From NCBI RefSeq assembly GCF_014203095.1, contig NZ_JACHIG010000012.1:124001-188000 (forward strand): DNA of 64,000 nucleotides, given 5' to 3'. Below are positions 7,765 through 15,166 of this stretch, piece by piece (within the stretch, counting starts at the first letter, position 1; each line of letters starts with the position of its first letter). The position numbers and the translations under genes were made by a program. The stretch is from Prosthecobacter vanneervenii. GTDB taxonomy: Bacteria; Verrucomicrobiota; Verrucomicrobiia; Verrucomicrobiales; Verrucomicrobiaceae. Below the pieces are notes generated by a model. The model did not search any database and had not been told where the DNA came from. It worked only from the letters and a program-made list of their open reading frames with translations.

Positions 7765-8796
7765 TCAGACCTGCGGCTCCACCACGCACGCGTAGGCGGC
7801 AGTGTTGGTGCCGGGCATGGAGACGATGGCGGGTTGCCGGGTGCACCTCGCAGAGAGTGCGCCAAGCACCAGATGCAGCGCGCTGCTGGCGCCCATGCTT
7901 TCTCCCAGGATCTTCTTGGGGTTGTGCACCGCACTCCATGGGCCGCAGGACCATGCGGCGTCCTCGGCGTGGTCCAGGCGTGAGATACCGATCAAATCGG
8001 TGAAGAGCGTGGCCTGCCGCCCTGCCAGCGACTCGCAGGACTGCGTCACGAGCTGCGGCAGCACCTTCGTGCGCTCCTGCCAGGAGAGATAGCCCAGCGG
8101 GCCGATCATGGCACTGATCTGCGGGCCTGCGCCTTCAGCAGAGACGAGGATGGCTCCGGCGCCCTCAGACGCGATGAGGCGCGGGTGATAGTAGGTGAGC
8201 GCCTCGGCGCTGAGCCAGTCGCACTCCTCCGCTGCGAGGATGAGGCATTCTTTGACAATGCCGCTGCTGATCCAGAAGGACGCGGCATCCAGCGCCTCCA
8301 TGATGGCGTTGGAGCTGCCCACCAGCGTGCTCACCGCGCCGTCGATGCCGAGAAAGGAGGCGATGTGGGAGGCCGGTGCATTGAAGACCGTCTCGGGGAA
8401 AATGAGCGGGCTGGCCTGCGCGGGATTTTCCAGCACCTCGTTGTAAAAGCGGCCGGTGTAGTTCACACAGCCGTTCATCATGACAAAGATCATGCCCAGG
8501 CCCGGCGGCGGCGCGGCGGGGTCATACCCGGCGTCTGCGAGGGCCTCCCGTGCAGCAGCCACGGAGTAGCGCGTGATGGCGCTGGCACGACGCAGGCGCG
8601 GGTGGCGCGTGACTTTCTCCGGCGGCGCTGGCGGCACGAGGCGTGTCTGGCACGGCCAAGTGCGGTCTCCGGGGCGCGCGCAAGGCACGGCGGGCAGCGG
8701 CACCCCTGCCACCACGGCTTCCAGCATGGCGGGAGCGCTCCAGCCAGCGGGGCTCACGGCACCCACGCCACGGATGTAGAGGCGCGGGGAGTTCAT
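7765..8796 (-). CDS. Beta-ketoacyl synthase-like protein lacking the catalytic triad (chain-length-factor-like)
   Basis: The 343-residue protein has a thiolase/ketosynthase fold layout: RLYIRGVGAVSPAGW at the N-terminus and VSTLVGSSNAIMEALD where active enzymes have VSTACASGxxAI. The catalytic Cys is Val159. The His of GHxxGA is replaced in LGESMGASSA, and no HGTGT motif is visible. It overlaps the active ketosynthase gene by 4 nt (ATGA). This is the KS-alpha/KS-beta arrangement of type II polyene and polyketide systems. A heterodimer with its neighbour is inferred. Confidence 0.82.
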   Translation of the reverse strand: MNSPRLYIRGVGAVSPAGWSAPAMLEAVVAGVPLPAVPCARPGDRTWPCQTRLVPPAPPEKVTRHPRLRRASAITRYSVAAAREALADAGYDPAAPPPGLGMIFVMMNGCVNYTGRFYNEVLENPAQASPLIFPETVFNAPASHIASFLGIDGAVSTLVGSSNAIMEALDAASFWISSGIVKECLILAAEECDWLSAEALTYYHPRLIASEGAGAILVSAEGAGPQISAMIGPLGYLSWQERTKVLPQLVTQSCESLAGRQATLFTDLIGISRLDHAEDAAWSCGPWSAVHNPKKILGESMGASSALHLVLGALSARCTRQPAIVSMPGTNTAAYACVVEPQV

Positions 8797-10016
8797 GCGG
8801 ACCTCCTTTGCAAGACGAGGGTGGCATTGGTACCGCCAAAGCCGAAGGAATTTGTCAGCGCATAGTCCAGCGCGGAGCGGCGGAACTGACGCACGAGATC
8901 AAAGCGCACGGCGGGGTCCACCTCGCGCACATTGAGGCTGCCGGGCAGCCACTGCCCCTGCAGGGCCATGAGGCAGATCACCGCCTCCACTGCACCCGCA
9001 CCGCCCAGCAGGTGGCCCATAGCGGACTTGGTGGAGCTGACAGGAATGCCTGCCACGGCATCGCCCGCCCAGGCGGCGATGGCGGAGGACTCGGCCACGT
9101 CATTAAAGGGTGTGCCGGTGCCGTGGGAATTGATGTAGCCGATCTGCGCGGGCGAGACTCCGGCCTGCGCGCAGGCGGCGGTCATGGTGCGGATGGCGGC
9201 CTTCCCTTCGGGGTCTGGCTGCGTGAGATGGTGCAGGTCCGTGGCGGTGGCGTAGCCGGAGACATTTCCCAAAGCGGGGCTCTGCCGCACCTCCTCGGCC
9301 TCCAGCAGCATGACGGCAGCTCCTTCACCGAGGGCCAGGCCGTCGCGCTGGGCATCAAAGGGGCGCGGGATGCCGCTGGGTGCCAGGGCATGCAGGCTGT
9401 CAAAGCCCGCAAAGACCAGCCGGGCCAGCGCATCGTAGCCGCCTGCCAGCACGCGCTTGGCACGGCCGCTGCGAATCATGTCCGCCGCCCAGCCGATGGC
9501 ATTGGCCCCGGAGGCGCAGGCATTGGAGACGATGATGACGGGGCCGCGCCAGTCATACTCGGCGGCAATGCTGCTCATCTGCCGCTGCGGCTGGTAGTGC
9601 TCCACGCGGGAGAGCTGCGAGGGCACGCGGCCGTTGTCCATCCGCGCATTTTCAAAGTAGGCCTCTCCCAGCGGCATGGCGCCTGCGGAGGTGCCGATGA
9701 CCATGGCGTCGATGCCTTCCAGCGTCTCCCGCCCGGCCTGCCGCAGCGCCTCGCGGATGGCCATGAGCATCATGCGCGTGCCGCGATCGATGAAGGGCAG
9801 CTTGTGCGCCGGCATGCGGCGGAAGAGATTTTCCTGCGGCAGATCGACGAGGCCTGCGGTCTTGGCGATGAAGCCCGCCGTGTCAAAGAGGTCCACCGGC
9901 CGGAAGGCGATGCGGTCCGCCGCCAGGGACTGCTCGTTTTCCTGCCACCCAAGTCCCAGGGGCGAAACGATCCCCGCTCCTGTGATGGCTATGCACTGGC
10001 TGGTGGGGGAAGGCAC
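8793..10016 (-). CDS. Beta-ketoacyl-ACP synthase (FabF-like, type II)
   Basis: This 407-residue condensing enzyme keeps all catalytic residues: Cys167 in SNACASGANAIG, His in NSHGTGTPFND and His in KSAMGHLLGGAGA. It should condense malonyl-ACP with an acyl primer. The context, beside an inactive partner, an AMP-ligase-like gene and an acyltransferase, points to a specialised pathway such as aryl polyene or flexirubin synthesis and not to bulk fatty-acid synthesis. It is divergently arranged with the ligase gene across an 80-nt gap that should hold both promoters. Confidence 0.93.
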   Translation of the reverse strand: MPSPTSQCIAITGAGIVSPLGLGWQENEQSLAADRIAFRPVDLFDTAGFIAKTAGLVDLPQENLFRRMPAHKLPFIDRGTRMMLMAIREALRQAGRETLEGIDAMVIGTSAGAMPLGEAYFENARMDNGRVPSQLSRVEHYQPQRQMSSIAAEYDWRGPVIIVSNACASGANAIGWAADMIRSGRAKRVLAGGYDALARLVFAGFDSLHALAPSGIPRPFDAQRDGLALGEGAAVMLLEAEEVRQSPALGNVSGYATATDLHHLTQPDPEGKAAIRTMTAACAQAGVSPAQIGYINSHGTGTPFNDVAESSAIAAWAGDAVAGIPVSSTKSAMGHLLGGAGAVEAVICLMALQGQWLPGSLNVREVDPAVRFDLVRQFRRSALDYALTNSFGFGGTNATLVLQRRSA

Positions 10017-10097
10017 GCGGTGGGGGCTGGGTGAGATTCGTGGTGTGTTAGGTTGATCTGCCTGCGCTAGTGTTCATTCTACGACGCGGCGCGGCAC

Positions 10098-11315
10098 ATG
10101 GTTTACGCTTCGGCGCAAGGACTGCAAATGTTTGGTGAACGCTGGGAACGTATTGTGAAAGAGCGCGGCGCGCAGGCCGCCCTGTATCTGGCTGACGGGC
10201 GTGCCATCACGTTCTGCGAGCTGGATGAGGAGGCGCGTGCCCTGCGACTGGAGGGGGACTATGTGCTGGCCCAGGGGGATGTGCCCCAGATCCTGCGCCA
10301 GCTGCTGGCGGGTTTTCTGCATGGCATTCCGGTGCAGCTGGTGGAAAAAGACCGCGCCCGCCGCGTGCCCGCCTGCCCGCCGCCCGCAGGCACGGCGCTG
10401 ATCAAGCAGGCCGTGGGCGGCTCCGGCATGCGCAGGTGCCAGTTCTTCACCTTTGAGCAGATCGCCGCCGATGTGGACCGCCTGCATGCGGCCCTGGACC
10501 TGGGCGCGCGCGGCGTGGGCGTGGCCGCCATCTCCTGCGCGCACTCCTTTGGCCTGACCATGACCGTGCTGCAGACGCTGCTGCACGGCGTGCCCACCTG
10601 CCATGCACCGCAGCCCTTTGCCCAGCCGCTGATGGACGCCATGCGGCCCCATGCACGCGTCTTCCTGCCCGGCGTGCCTGCGCTGTGGAAGGCCTGGCTG
10701 ACGGGCAATGTGGGCTTTGCCAATGTGAGCCTGGCCCTCTCTGCCGGAGCCCCGCTGACACTGGATCTGGAGCGCCTGGCGCTGGAAAAACACGGGCTCA
10801 AGATTCACAACCTCTACGGGGCCAGCGAGTGCGGCGCGGTCTCCTGGGATGACACCCCGGGCCTGCGTGAAGACGCCAGCGATCTGGGTCGCCTGCTGCC
10901 CGGTGTGGAGGCGCAGCCAGATGCCAACGGATGCCTCGTGGTGCACAGCAGCTCGGTGGGCCTGGGCTATGACGAGCCCCAGCCGCAGGAGCAGTATGGC
11001 ACAGGCGCATTCACCACCTGTGATCAGATCGAAGTCCAAGAAGGGCATCTGCGTTTCCGACAGAGCACCGGCGCGGGGATCAATGTGGCAGGCCGCAAGC
11101 TCAGCCCCGCCGAAATCGCAGAGAAAATCATGCGCGCTTCCGGGCTGCCGCAGGTGAAAATCCACGGTGTGAAAAGCCGCGACCCCGAGCGCTGCCAGGA
11201 CATCGTGGCGGAGCTGGAGCTGCCGCAGGCGGAGATCGACGCCGCATTCAAAATCAAGGCCTGCTCTCTGCTGGCGCCATGGGAAGTCCCGCGCAAATGG
11301 ATCGGCAAACTCTGA
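10098..11315 (+). CDS. AMP-dependent synthetase/ligase-like protein
   Basis: The 405-residue protein has the late adenylation-domain motif HNLYGASECGAVSWDD and a C-terminal lid region (GRKLSPAEIAEKI). The phosphate-binding loop is degenerate: ALIKQAVGGSGMRRC appears where SSGSTGxPK is expected, so activity is uncertain. It is shorter than typical 500-residue ligases because the N-terminal subdomain is reduced. Comparable short ligases occur in aryl-polyene clusters, where they are thought to activate an aryl acid. The methyltransferase start overlaps its stop by one base (TGATG), indicating translational coupling. Confidence 0.85.
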   Translation: MVYASAQGLQMFGERWERIVKERGAQAALYLADGRAITFCELDEEARALRLEGDYVLAQGDVPQILRQLLAGFLHGIPVQLVEKDRARRVPACPPPAGTALIKQAVGGSGMRRCQFFTFEQIAADVDRLHAALDLGARGVGVAAISCAHSFGLTMTVLQTLLHGVPTCHAPQPFAQPLMDAMRPHARVFLPGVPALWKAWLTGNVGFANVSLALSAGAPLTLDLERLALEKHGLKIHNLYGASECGAVSWDDTPGLREDASDLGRLLPGVEAQPDANGCLVVHSSSVGLGYDEPQPQEQYGTGAFTTCDQIEVQEGHLRFRQSTGAGINVAGRKLSPAEIAEKIMRASGLPQVKIHGVKSRDPERCQDIVAELELPQAEIDAAFKIKACSLLAPWEVPRKWIGKL

Positions 11316-11989
11316 TGAAAGTCCCGCTCTCGACCCAGTCACTCAACCGCATCGCGCGCCTCTGCTCCATCCGCAACAAACGGTGGGAGCGCTGCTATGC
11401 CAGCATGAAGCTGCGCTCAGATCCCGTCTATGCAGCCGTGGCGCATGAGCTGGATGGCTCGGCCCTGCCCGTGCTGGACATCGGCTGCGGCATCGGTCTG
11501 CTGTCCTTCTACCTGCGGGAGGCGGGCTACACGGCGGACATCGCGGGCTTTGACTACGATGCCAAGAAGATCGCCTGCGCGCAAAGCATGGTGGCGCGCA
11601 GCGACTACACGGGCCTCAGCTTCATGACCGGAGATGCACGCCAAGGGTTGCCGGAGTGCAGCGGCCATGTCGTCATCCTGGACATCCTGCAATTCTTCAC
11701 ACGAGACGAGCAGGCCGCGCTGCTGCGTGCCGCAGCAGCCCGTGTGGCGCACGGCGGCAGGCTCATCATCCGCACCGGATTGCAGGATGACTCATGGCGC
11801 TTCCGCATCACCGTGGCGGGAGACTGGCTCGCCAAGCTGACCCTCTGGATGAAAAGCGCGCCCGTATGCTACCCAGATCGCGAACTCTTCGAAAGTGTGC
11901 TCGGCGCTGCCGGACTGCGCGTACGCCTCCTGCCCCTATGGGGCGCCACGCCGTTCAACAACCACCTCGTCGTGGCTGAGCGTGAGTAA
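11315..11989 (+). CDS. Class I SAM-dependent methyltransferase
   Basis: The 224-residue protein has the SAM-binding motif PVLDIGCGIGLLSFYL, an acidic motif II (IAGFDYDAKKIACAQ) and VVILDILQFFTRDEQ as post-motif. The start at 11315 overlaps the ligase stop, which supports this start. In aryl-polyene and xanthomonadin clusters a methyltransferase modifies the aryl head, so that is the likely role. The substrate cannot be read from the sequence. Confidence 0.85.
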   Translation: MKVPLSTQSLNRIARLCSIRNKRWERCYASMKLRSDPVYAAVAHELDGSALPVLDIGCGIGLLSFYLREAGYTADIAGFDYDAKKIACAQSMVARSDYTGLSFMTGDARQGLPECSGHVVILDILQFFTRDEQAALLRAAAARVAHGGRLIIRTGLQDDSWRFRITVAGDWLAKLTLWMKSAPVCYPDRELFESVLGAAGLRVRLLPLWGATPFNNHLVVAERE

Positions 11990-12187
11990 GGCGGGAGCTA
12001 AGTGACGGCATGTGCTGCCAGCATGCAGCGGTGCTTGCTTTCAGGTGCGTGCATGAGTGACGTGACACATTCGCCGCTCTGAACTGGACATCCGTCTATG
12101 AAATGTGGACTATCACTCAGCACAGGGACAAAAACTACGTTTCAGTGCCTCATCCAACTGTTCGGCCAAAAATCATAGTCCATCGCC

Positions 12188-12649
12188 ATGAGTGCATCGA
12201 ATTTCATCCGCTGGATTGCGATTGCGGTTTCGTTGTCGGTAGCTCTCTATTTCGGATGGTCTCTTGCCCATGTACTTCCACGCTCGCTGGATTCTACATT
12301 TTTGGCCGTTGTCCTGGCGGTGTTCGGCTGCTTTGTGGTGGGAGTGCCGCTTGTGACCGCGGTGCTGCTTATGCGGAAGAGTTATCATGCTCTAGCGTCT
12401 CTCTATGCCGGCCTTGGAGCAGTGGGAGTCTTCTTCACCACGAGCCACCTTGTTCGTCATCTGCACATTGACGATTACCTGGTCCAGTGGGTCGGGCGGA
12501 TGCCTTCCTTGAGTATGGTAGCGCTACCGATAAGTCTGCTTATCCTGATTTTGCCATTTTGGACGGCATCCAAGTTCATGACATTTAGTTTTGGAGTGCT
12601 CAACAGACTCACGCGACATCGTAGCGATGAAAGAACACCACAGCCGTAA
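12188..12649 (+). CDS. Four-helix membrane protein of unknown function (cassette 1)
   Basis: The 153-residue product has four hydrophobic segments, about residues 7-27, 37-62, 68-85 and 107-128, and a short basic tail. I do not recognise a family. Base composition is less GC-rich than the surrounding biosynthetic genes. The gene begins 27 nt after a GTTCGGCC box and stops 2 nt before its complement GGCCGAAC, the layout of an integron cassette. The ATG at 12188 follows a CATCGCC leader with no clear Shine-Dalgarno sequence. Confidence 0.65.
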   Translation: MSASNFIRWIAIAVSLSVALYFGWSLAHVLPRSLDSTFLAVVLAVFGCFVVGVPLVTAVLLMRKSYHALASLYAGLGAVGVFFTTSHLVRHLHIDDYLVQWVGRMPSLSMVALPISLLILILPFWTASKFMTFSFGVLNRLTRHRSDERTPQP

Positions 12650-12651
12650 GG

Positions 12652-12770
12652 GGCCGAACAAGGCGCTGCACTCAATCCACAGGGGCTTTGGTGTAGCATC
12701 GGCTTATCGCAGCCGTCTGTCACATGAACGACGTCTTGTGCTCGCCGTCGCCACAGCTTAGACATTCGCC
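12652..12770 (+). other. attC-like recombination site 1 (putative)
   Basis: The segment runs from the R''-like box GGCCGAAC through AAGGCGCTGCA, a wording common in known attC sites, to CCACAGCTTA and the R'-like box ATTCGCC (12764-12770). The R' box is degenerate at its first base (A for G). The L''/L' pairing is weaker than in site 2. The overall size resembles long attC sites. Confidence 0.5.
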
Positions 12771-12791
12771 AAACTCAGAAGCTTCACCAAC

Positions 12792-13184
12792 ATGAGAGAC
12801 GCCATCAGCCCAATGCGGGATGAAATTCGAGAGTGGGCCTTCGACGCCGATGCTTTAGAGCCTGAGCAGGATTGGGATTTGCATCTATCACACTTGCCTT
12901 ACTTCGATCTCTTTGTTGAACTGGCGTCTGACGACGATTGCCCGAAGTGGGATTACTTCCTTCGTTTGCTGTATTTCATTGTTGGGGACGCCGTCCGTAC
13001 ACAGTTTCGCACAGAGGATAGGCAGACGATTGTAAAGTTGCTGTCGAACACGAAGCGATTTCCGAGGCATCGGTTTCACATATTCCGCACACGTTCGGAG
13101 CAGTTGCTTGAGTCGCCAGACACTTTCGACTACGACGATTGGTGTGGCGGACGACTTGTTTACAACGACCTGACCTCCACATGA
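12792..13184 (+). CDS. Acidic hypothetical protein (cassette 2)
   Basis: The 130-residue soluble protein is rich in Asp, Glu, Trp and Phe (for example DDDCPKWDYFLRLLYFIVGD). It shows no family motif that I know. It starts 21 nt after the aTTCGCC box and stops 22 nt before GGCGAAC. Size, lone gene, same orientation as cassette 1 and odd composition fit a captured cassette gene. It could be a small immunity-type or stress protein, but there is no evidence for either. Confidence 0.6.
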   Translation: MRDAISPMRDEIREWAFDADALEPEQDWDLHLSHLPYFDLFVELASDDDCPKWDYFLRLLYFIVGDAVRTQFRTEDRQTIVKLLSNTKRFPRHRFHIFRTRSEQLLESPDTFDYDDWCGGRLVYNDLTST

Positions 13185-13206
13185 CCGACACCACAATGCA
13201 ACCAAG

Positions 13207-13298
13207 GGCGAACAAAACGCTGGTGGCAGCGACTCGTAGCAGTCTGTCACATGAGCGGAGTCTTGCGTTCGCCGTCGCCACAGCATGAAATTTGAGCC
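13207..13298 (+). other. attC-like recombination site 2 (putative)
   Basis: The R''-like box GGCGAAC (13207-13213) is followed by GCTGGTGGC (13219-13227), which pairs with GCCACAGC (13277-13284) and leaves one unpaired G. An extrahelical base of this sort is what IntI recognises in a folded attC. The R'-like end TTTGAGCC (13291-13298) is degenerate. The 3' half closely resembles that of site 1, as expected for sites from one integron. Confidence 0.5.
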
Positions 13299-13308
13299 AG
13301 CTCTGATG

Positions 13309-13325
13309 AGCGCCCTCAGGGCGCT
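13309..13325 (-). terminator. Short GC palindrome just after the deacetylase gene
   Basis: AGCGCCCT-C-AGGGCGCT is a perfect inverted repeat 6 nt beyond the deacetylase stop on the minus strand. It has no U-tract, so it may be a weak terminator or mRNA end-protector and not a classic intrinsic terminator. Confidence 0.3.
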
Positions 13326-13330
13326 GGTGA

Positions 13331-14140
13331 CTATGCCGCCACCTGGTGGTGGCCGAACGGGAGTGAGGCGGGCGGGGTGTCGCATTTCAGGGCGCTGGCC
13401 TTCATCATCGCCGCCACTGCCTGAGCCACCTCCACGGCCACGGGGGTGCCTTCGTGGATGAGCACGATGGCTCCAGGCTGAAGACGGCTGGCGATGCGCT
13501 GGGTGATGAACGGCACCTCCTGCAGCACGCCGTCAAAACCGCGTGCGCTCCACAGCATCATGCGCAGGCCCAGGGCGCGGGCGGTCAGGGCGGTGAAGGC
13601 ATTGTGGTGCCCGGCAGGCGGGCGGAAGAAACGCGGCGGGTGCTCGGGGCAGAGGGCGGTCAGCGTCTGCTGGCATCCGGCGATCTCCTGCCACAGCCGC
13701 GCCGGGCGCAGCATCCAGAAGGTGGTGGCGGGGTGGGTCTGCGTGTGGTTGCCGATCTCATGCCCGCGCACCACGATCTCGCGCACCAGCTCCGGGTGCC
13801 GTGCAGCGCGCTCACCCACCAGAAAAAACAGCGCCTTGATGCCATGCTGGTCCAGGATGTCGAGAATGGCGGGTGTGTGCTCCGGGTGCGGGCCGTCGTC
13901 GATGGTCAGCAGCGCCAGGTTTCCCTCCGCTGGCAGGCGCTTGATCATGCGGCCAAACAGCGCACAGCGTGGAACCAGCGTGCCGATCATCATGGTGGTG
14001 AGCACCGTGCAGAAAAGCAGCACCGCAGCCGCACCGTGTCCATTCAGCGCCAGCCAGAGCACTCCCAGCGCAGGAGCCAGCATGAGAGACAGGCGCAGAT
14101 ACGCATGGCGCAGAGTGCGGGCTCTCAGCTCTGCATTCAT
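13331..14140 (-). CDS. Polysaccharide deacetylase (NodB family), membrane-anchored
   Basis: Two N-terminal hydrophobic segments (about 18-34 and 37-58) anchor a NodB carbohydrate-esterase-4 domain. The CE4 motifs are present: TIDDGPHPEHT (catalytic Asp pair), GNHTQTHP (metal-binding His pair) and RFFRPPAGHHN. The active site should remove acetyl groups from an N-acetylated glycan or lipid-linked sugar. Its ATG overlaps the stop of the acyltransferase gene by 4 nt, so the two are coupled and probably serve the same envelope or pigment-related pathway. Confidence 0.9.
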   Translation of the reverse strand: MNAELRARTLRHAYLRLSLMLAPALGVLWLALNGHGAAAVLLFCTVLTTMMIGTLVPRCALFGRMIKRLPAEGNLALLTIDDGPHPEHTPAILDILDQHGIKALFFLVGERAARHPELVREIVVRGHEIGNHTQTHPATTFWMLRPARLWQEIAGCQQTLTALCPEHPPRFFRPPAGHHNAFTALTARALGLRMMLWSARGFDGVLQEVPFITQRIASRLQPGAIVLIHEGTPVAVEVAQAVAAMMKASALKCDTPPASLPFGHHQVAA

Positions 14141-15072
14141 GCAGCGTCGCGGGAGACAAGAGGTTCAAACACAAACCATTGATCCCAGTGCTGGGAGAGG
14201 AAGCGGTGCATCACCGCCACCCATTTGGCGCTGATCTCGGCGGCCTTGGCCTTCTGCCCGCCTGGATGGAAAGGCTTGCCGATCTCGATGCGGTAGGAAA
14301 GCAGCCCCCGGCGGGAAAGGAAGACGGCATAGCAGGGCACGTTGGTCACCTCCGCCAGCACCATCGGTCCGCGCGGGATGCGGAAGGTCACTCCCTCGCA
14401 GCTGACCTGCATCGGTGTCACCTCGCCCAGCACGCGGTCCCCCTGCACACAGACGACTTCACCCGCCATGAGCAGACGAAAGAGCTCCATGCCCAGATGG
14501 CCGCCGGGCTCATTGTAGTGGATGTGCAGATTGGGCTCGCGGCGCTCCTCCTCGCACAGCTCCTGCTTGCGCAGCTTTTGCAGGGAGTCGGAGGCCTCCG
14601 GCATGCGCACGGTATGGATGGGGCGGCGGAATTTGCGCGCAAAGAGCCCGGCGCCGATGTCGTAGTTCCCCGAGTGCACGGTGAAAATGAGCGCGCCGCC
14701 CTTGTGCTCCTGCAATTCCTCAAAGTCCTCCCGGCCGATGATCTCCCAGTCGATCTCCTTGCGGAAGTGGATGTGCCAGAGGCGGTCCAGGTAGGTGAGC
14801 GCAAACTGCAGAAACACCTGATACACATCCATGGAGCTGGCGCCTTTTCCCGGGATGAGCGCGCTGAGATTGGCCCGCACCGTCTCTCGCGGCCCTGCGG
14901 CCAGCACATAAACCAGCAGCGTGATGGGGTGCAGCGCCACCATGAAGACCCAGGCCGGCACCCAGCTCATGAAAAAGAGGATCACCCGCGTCCAGCACGC
15001 GTCGTGCAGCCCCATGCGCGGGGGCGGTGCGTTCTCGCACGGCTGGTGGGTTGCAGAATCAGCGGATGGCAT
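14137..15072 (-). CDS. LpxL/HtrB-type acyltransferase
   Basis: The 311-residue protein has an N-terminal membrane anchor (about 29-58) and the acyltransferase motif HSGNYD (HX4D) within ALIFTVHSGNYDIGAG. A later EVVCVQGDR…IPRGPMVLAEVTNVP region corresponds to the downstream conserved blocks of lauroyl-type acyltransferases. Orthologues in lipid A synthesis add secondary acyl chains. In aryl-polyene and xanthomonadin clusters a similar enzyme attaches the polyene to a lipid carrier. The cluster context makes the second role plausible. Confidence 0.88.
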   Translation of the reverse strand: MPSADSATHQPCENAPPPRMGLHDACWTRVILFFMSWVPAWVFMVALHPITLLVYVLAAGPRETVRANLSALIPGKGASSMDVYQVFLQFALTYLDRLWHIHFRKEIDWEIIGREDFEELQEHKGGALIFTVHSGNYDIGAGLFARKFRRPIHTVRMPEASDSLQKLRKQELCEEERREPNLHIHYNEPGGHLGMELFRLLMAGEVVCVQGDRVLGEVTPMQVSCEGVTFRIPRGPMVLAEVTNVPCYAVFLSRRGLLSYRIEIGKPFHPGGQKAKAAEISAKWVAVMHRFLSQHWDQWFVFEPLVSRDAA

Positions 15073-15166
15073 TATCTAAAAGGCGTACCATGAATGGATG
15101 GAAAGAGTCGTCCTGTTTCGACTCTGGCGCTGCATCCGACAACTGACTTTTTTCACCCCCGCTCTC

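Larger units (their letters stand above)
12160..13298 (+). mobile_element. Two integron-type gene cassettes (putative)
   Basis: Two short genes each sit between a GTTCGGC-like box and a complementary GCCGAAC-like box. Cassette 1 begins GTTCGGCC (12160) and ends in GGCCGAAC (12652-12659), an exact complement. Cassette 2 begins aTTCGCC (12764) and ends in GGCGAAC (13207-13213). Each gene is followed by a ~90-120 bp segment with a shared 3' part (GTCTGTCACATGA…CGTCGCCACAGC). Gene composition is more A/T-rich than the neighbours. No integrase gene is present in the window. Confidence 0.55.

Noticed and set aside
6431..7954. 507-codon open frame on the minus strand opposite nuoH
   Set aside because: It is low-complexity Glu/His/Gly-rich sequence typical of antisense frames in high-GC genes; nuoH on the plus strand explains the region.
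12001..12159. attI-like site before the first cassette
   Set aside because: Only the GTTCGGCC box is clear; upstream sequence contains no recognisable integrase-binding direct repeats or intI gene.
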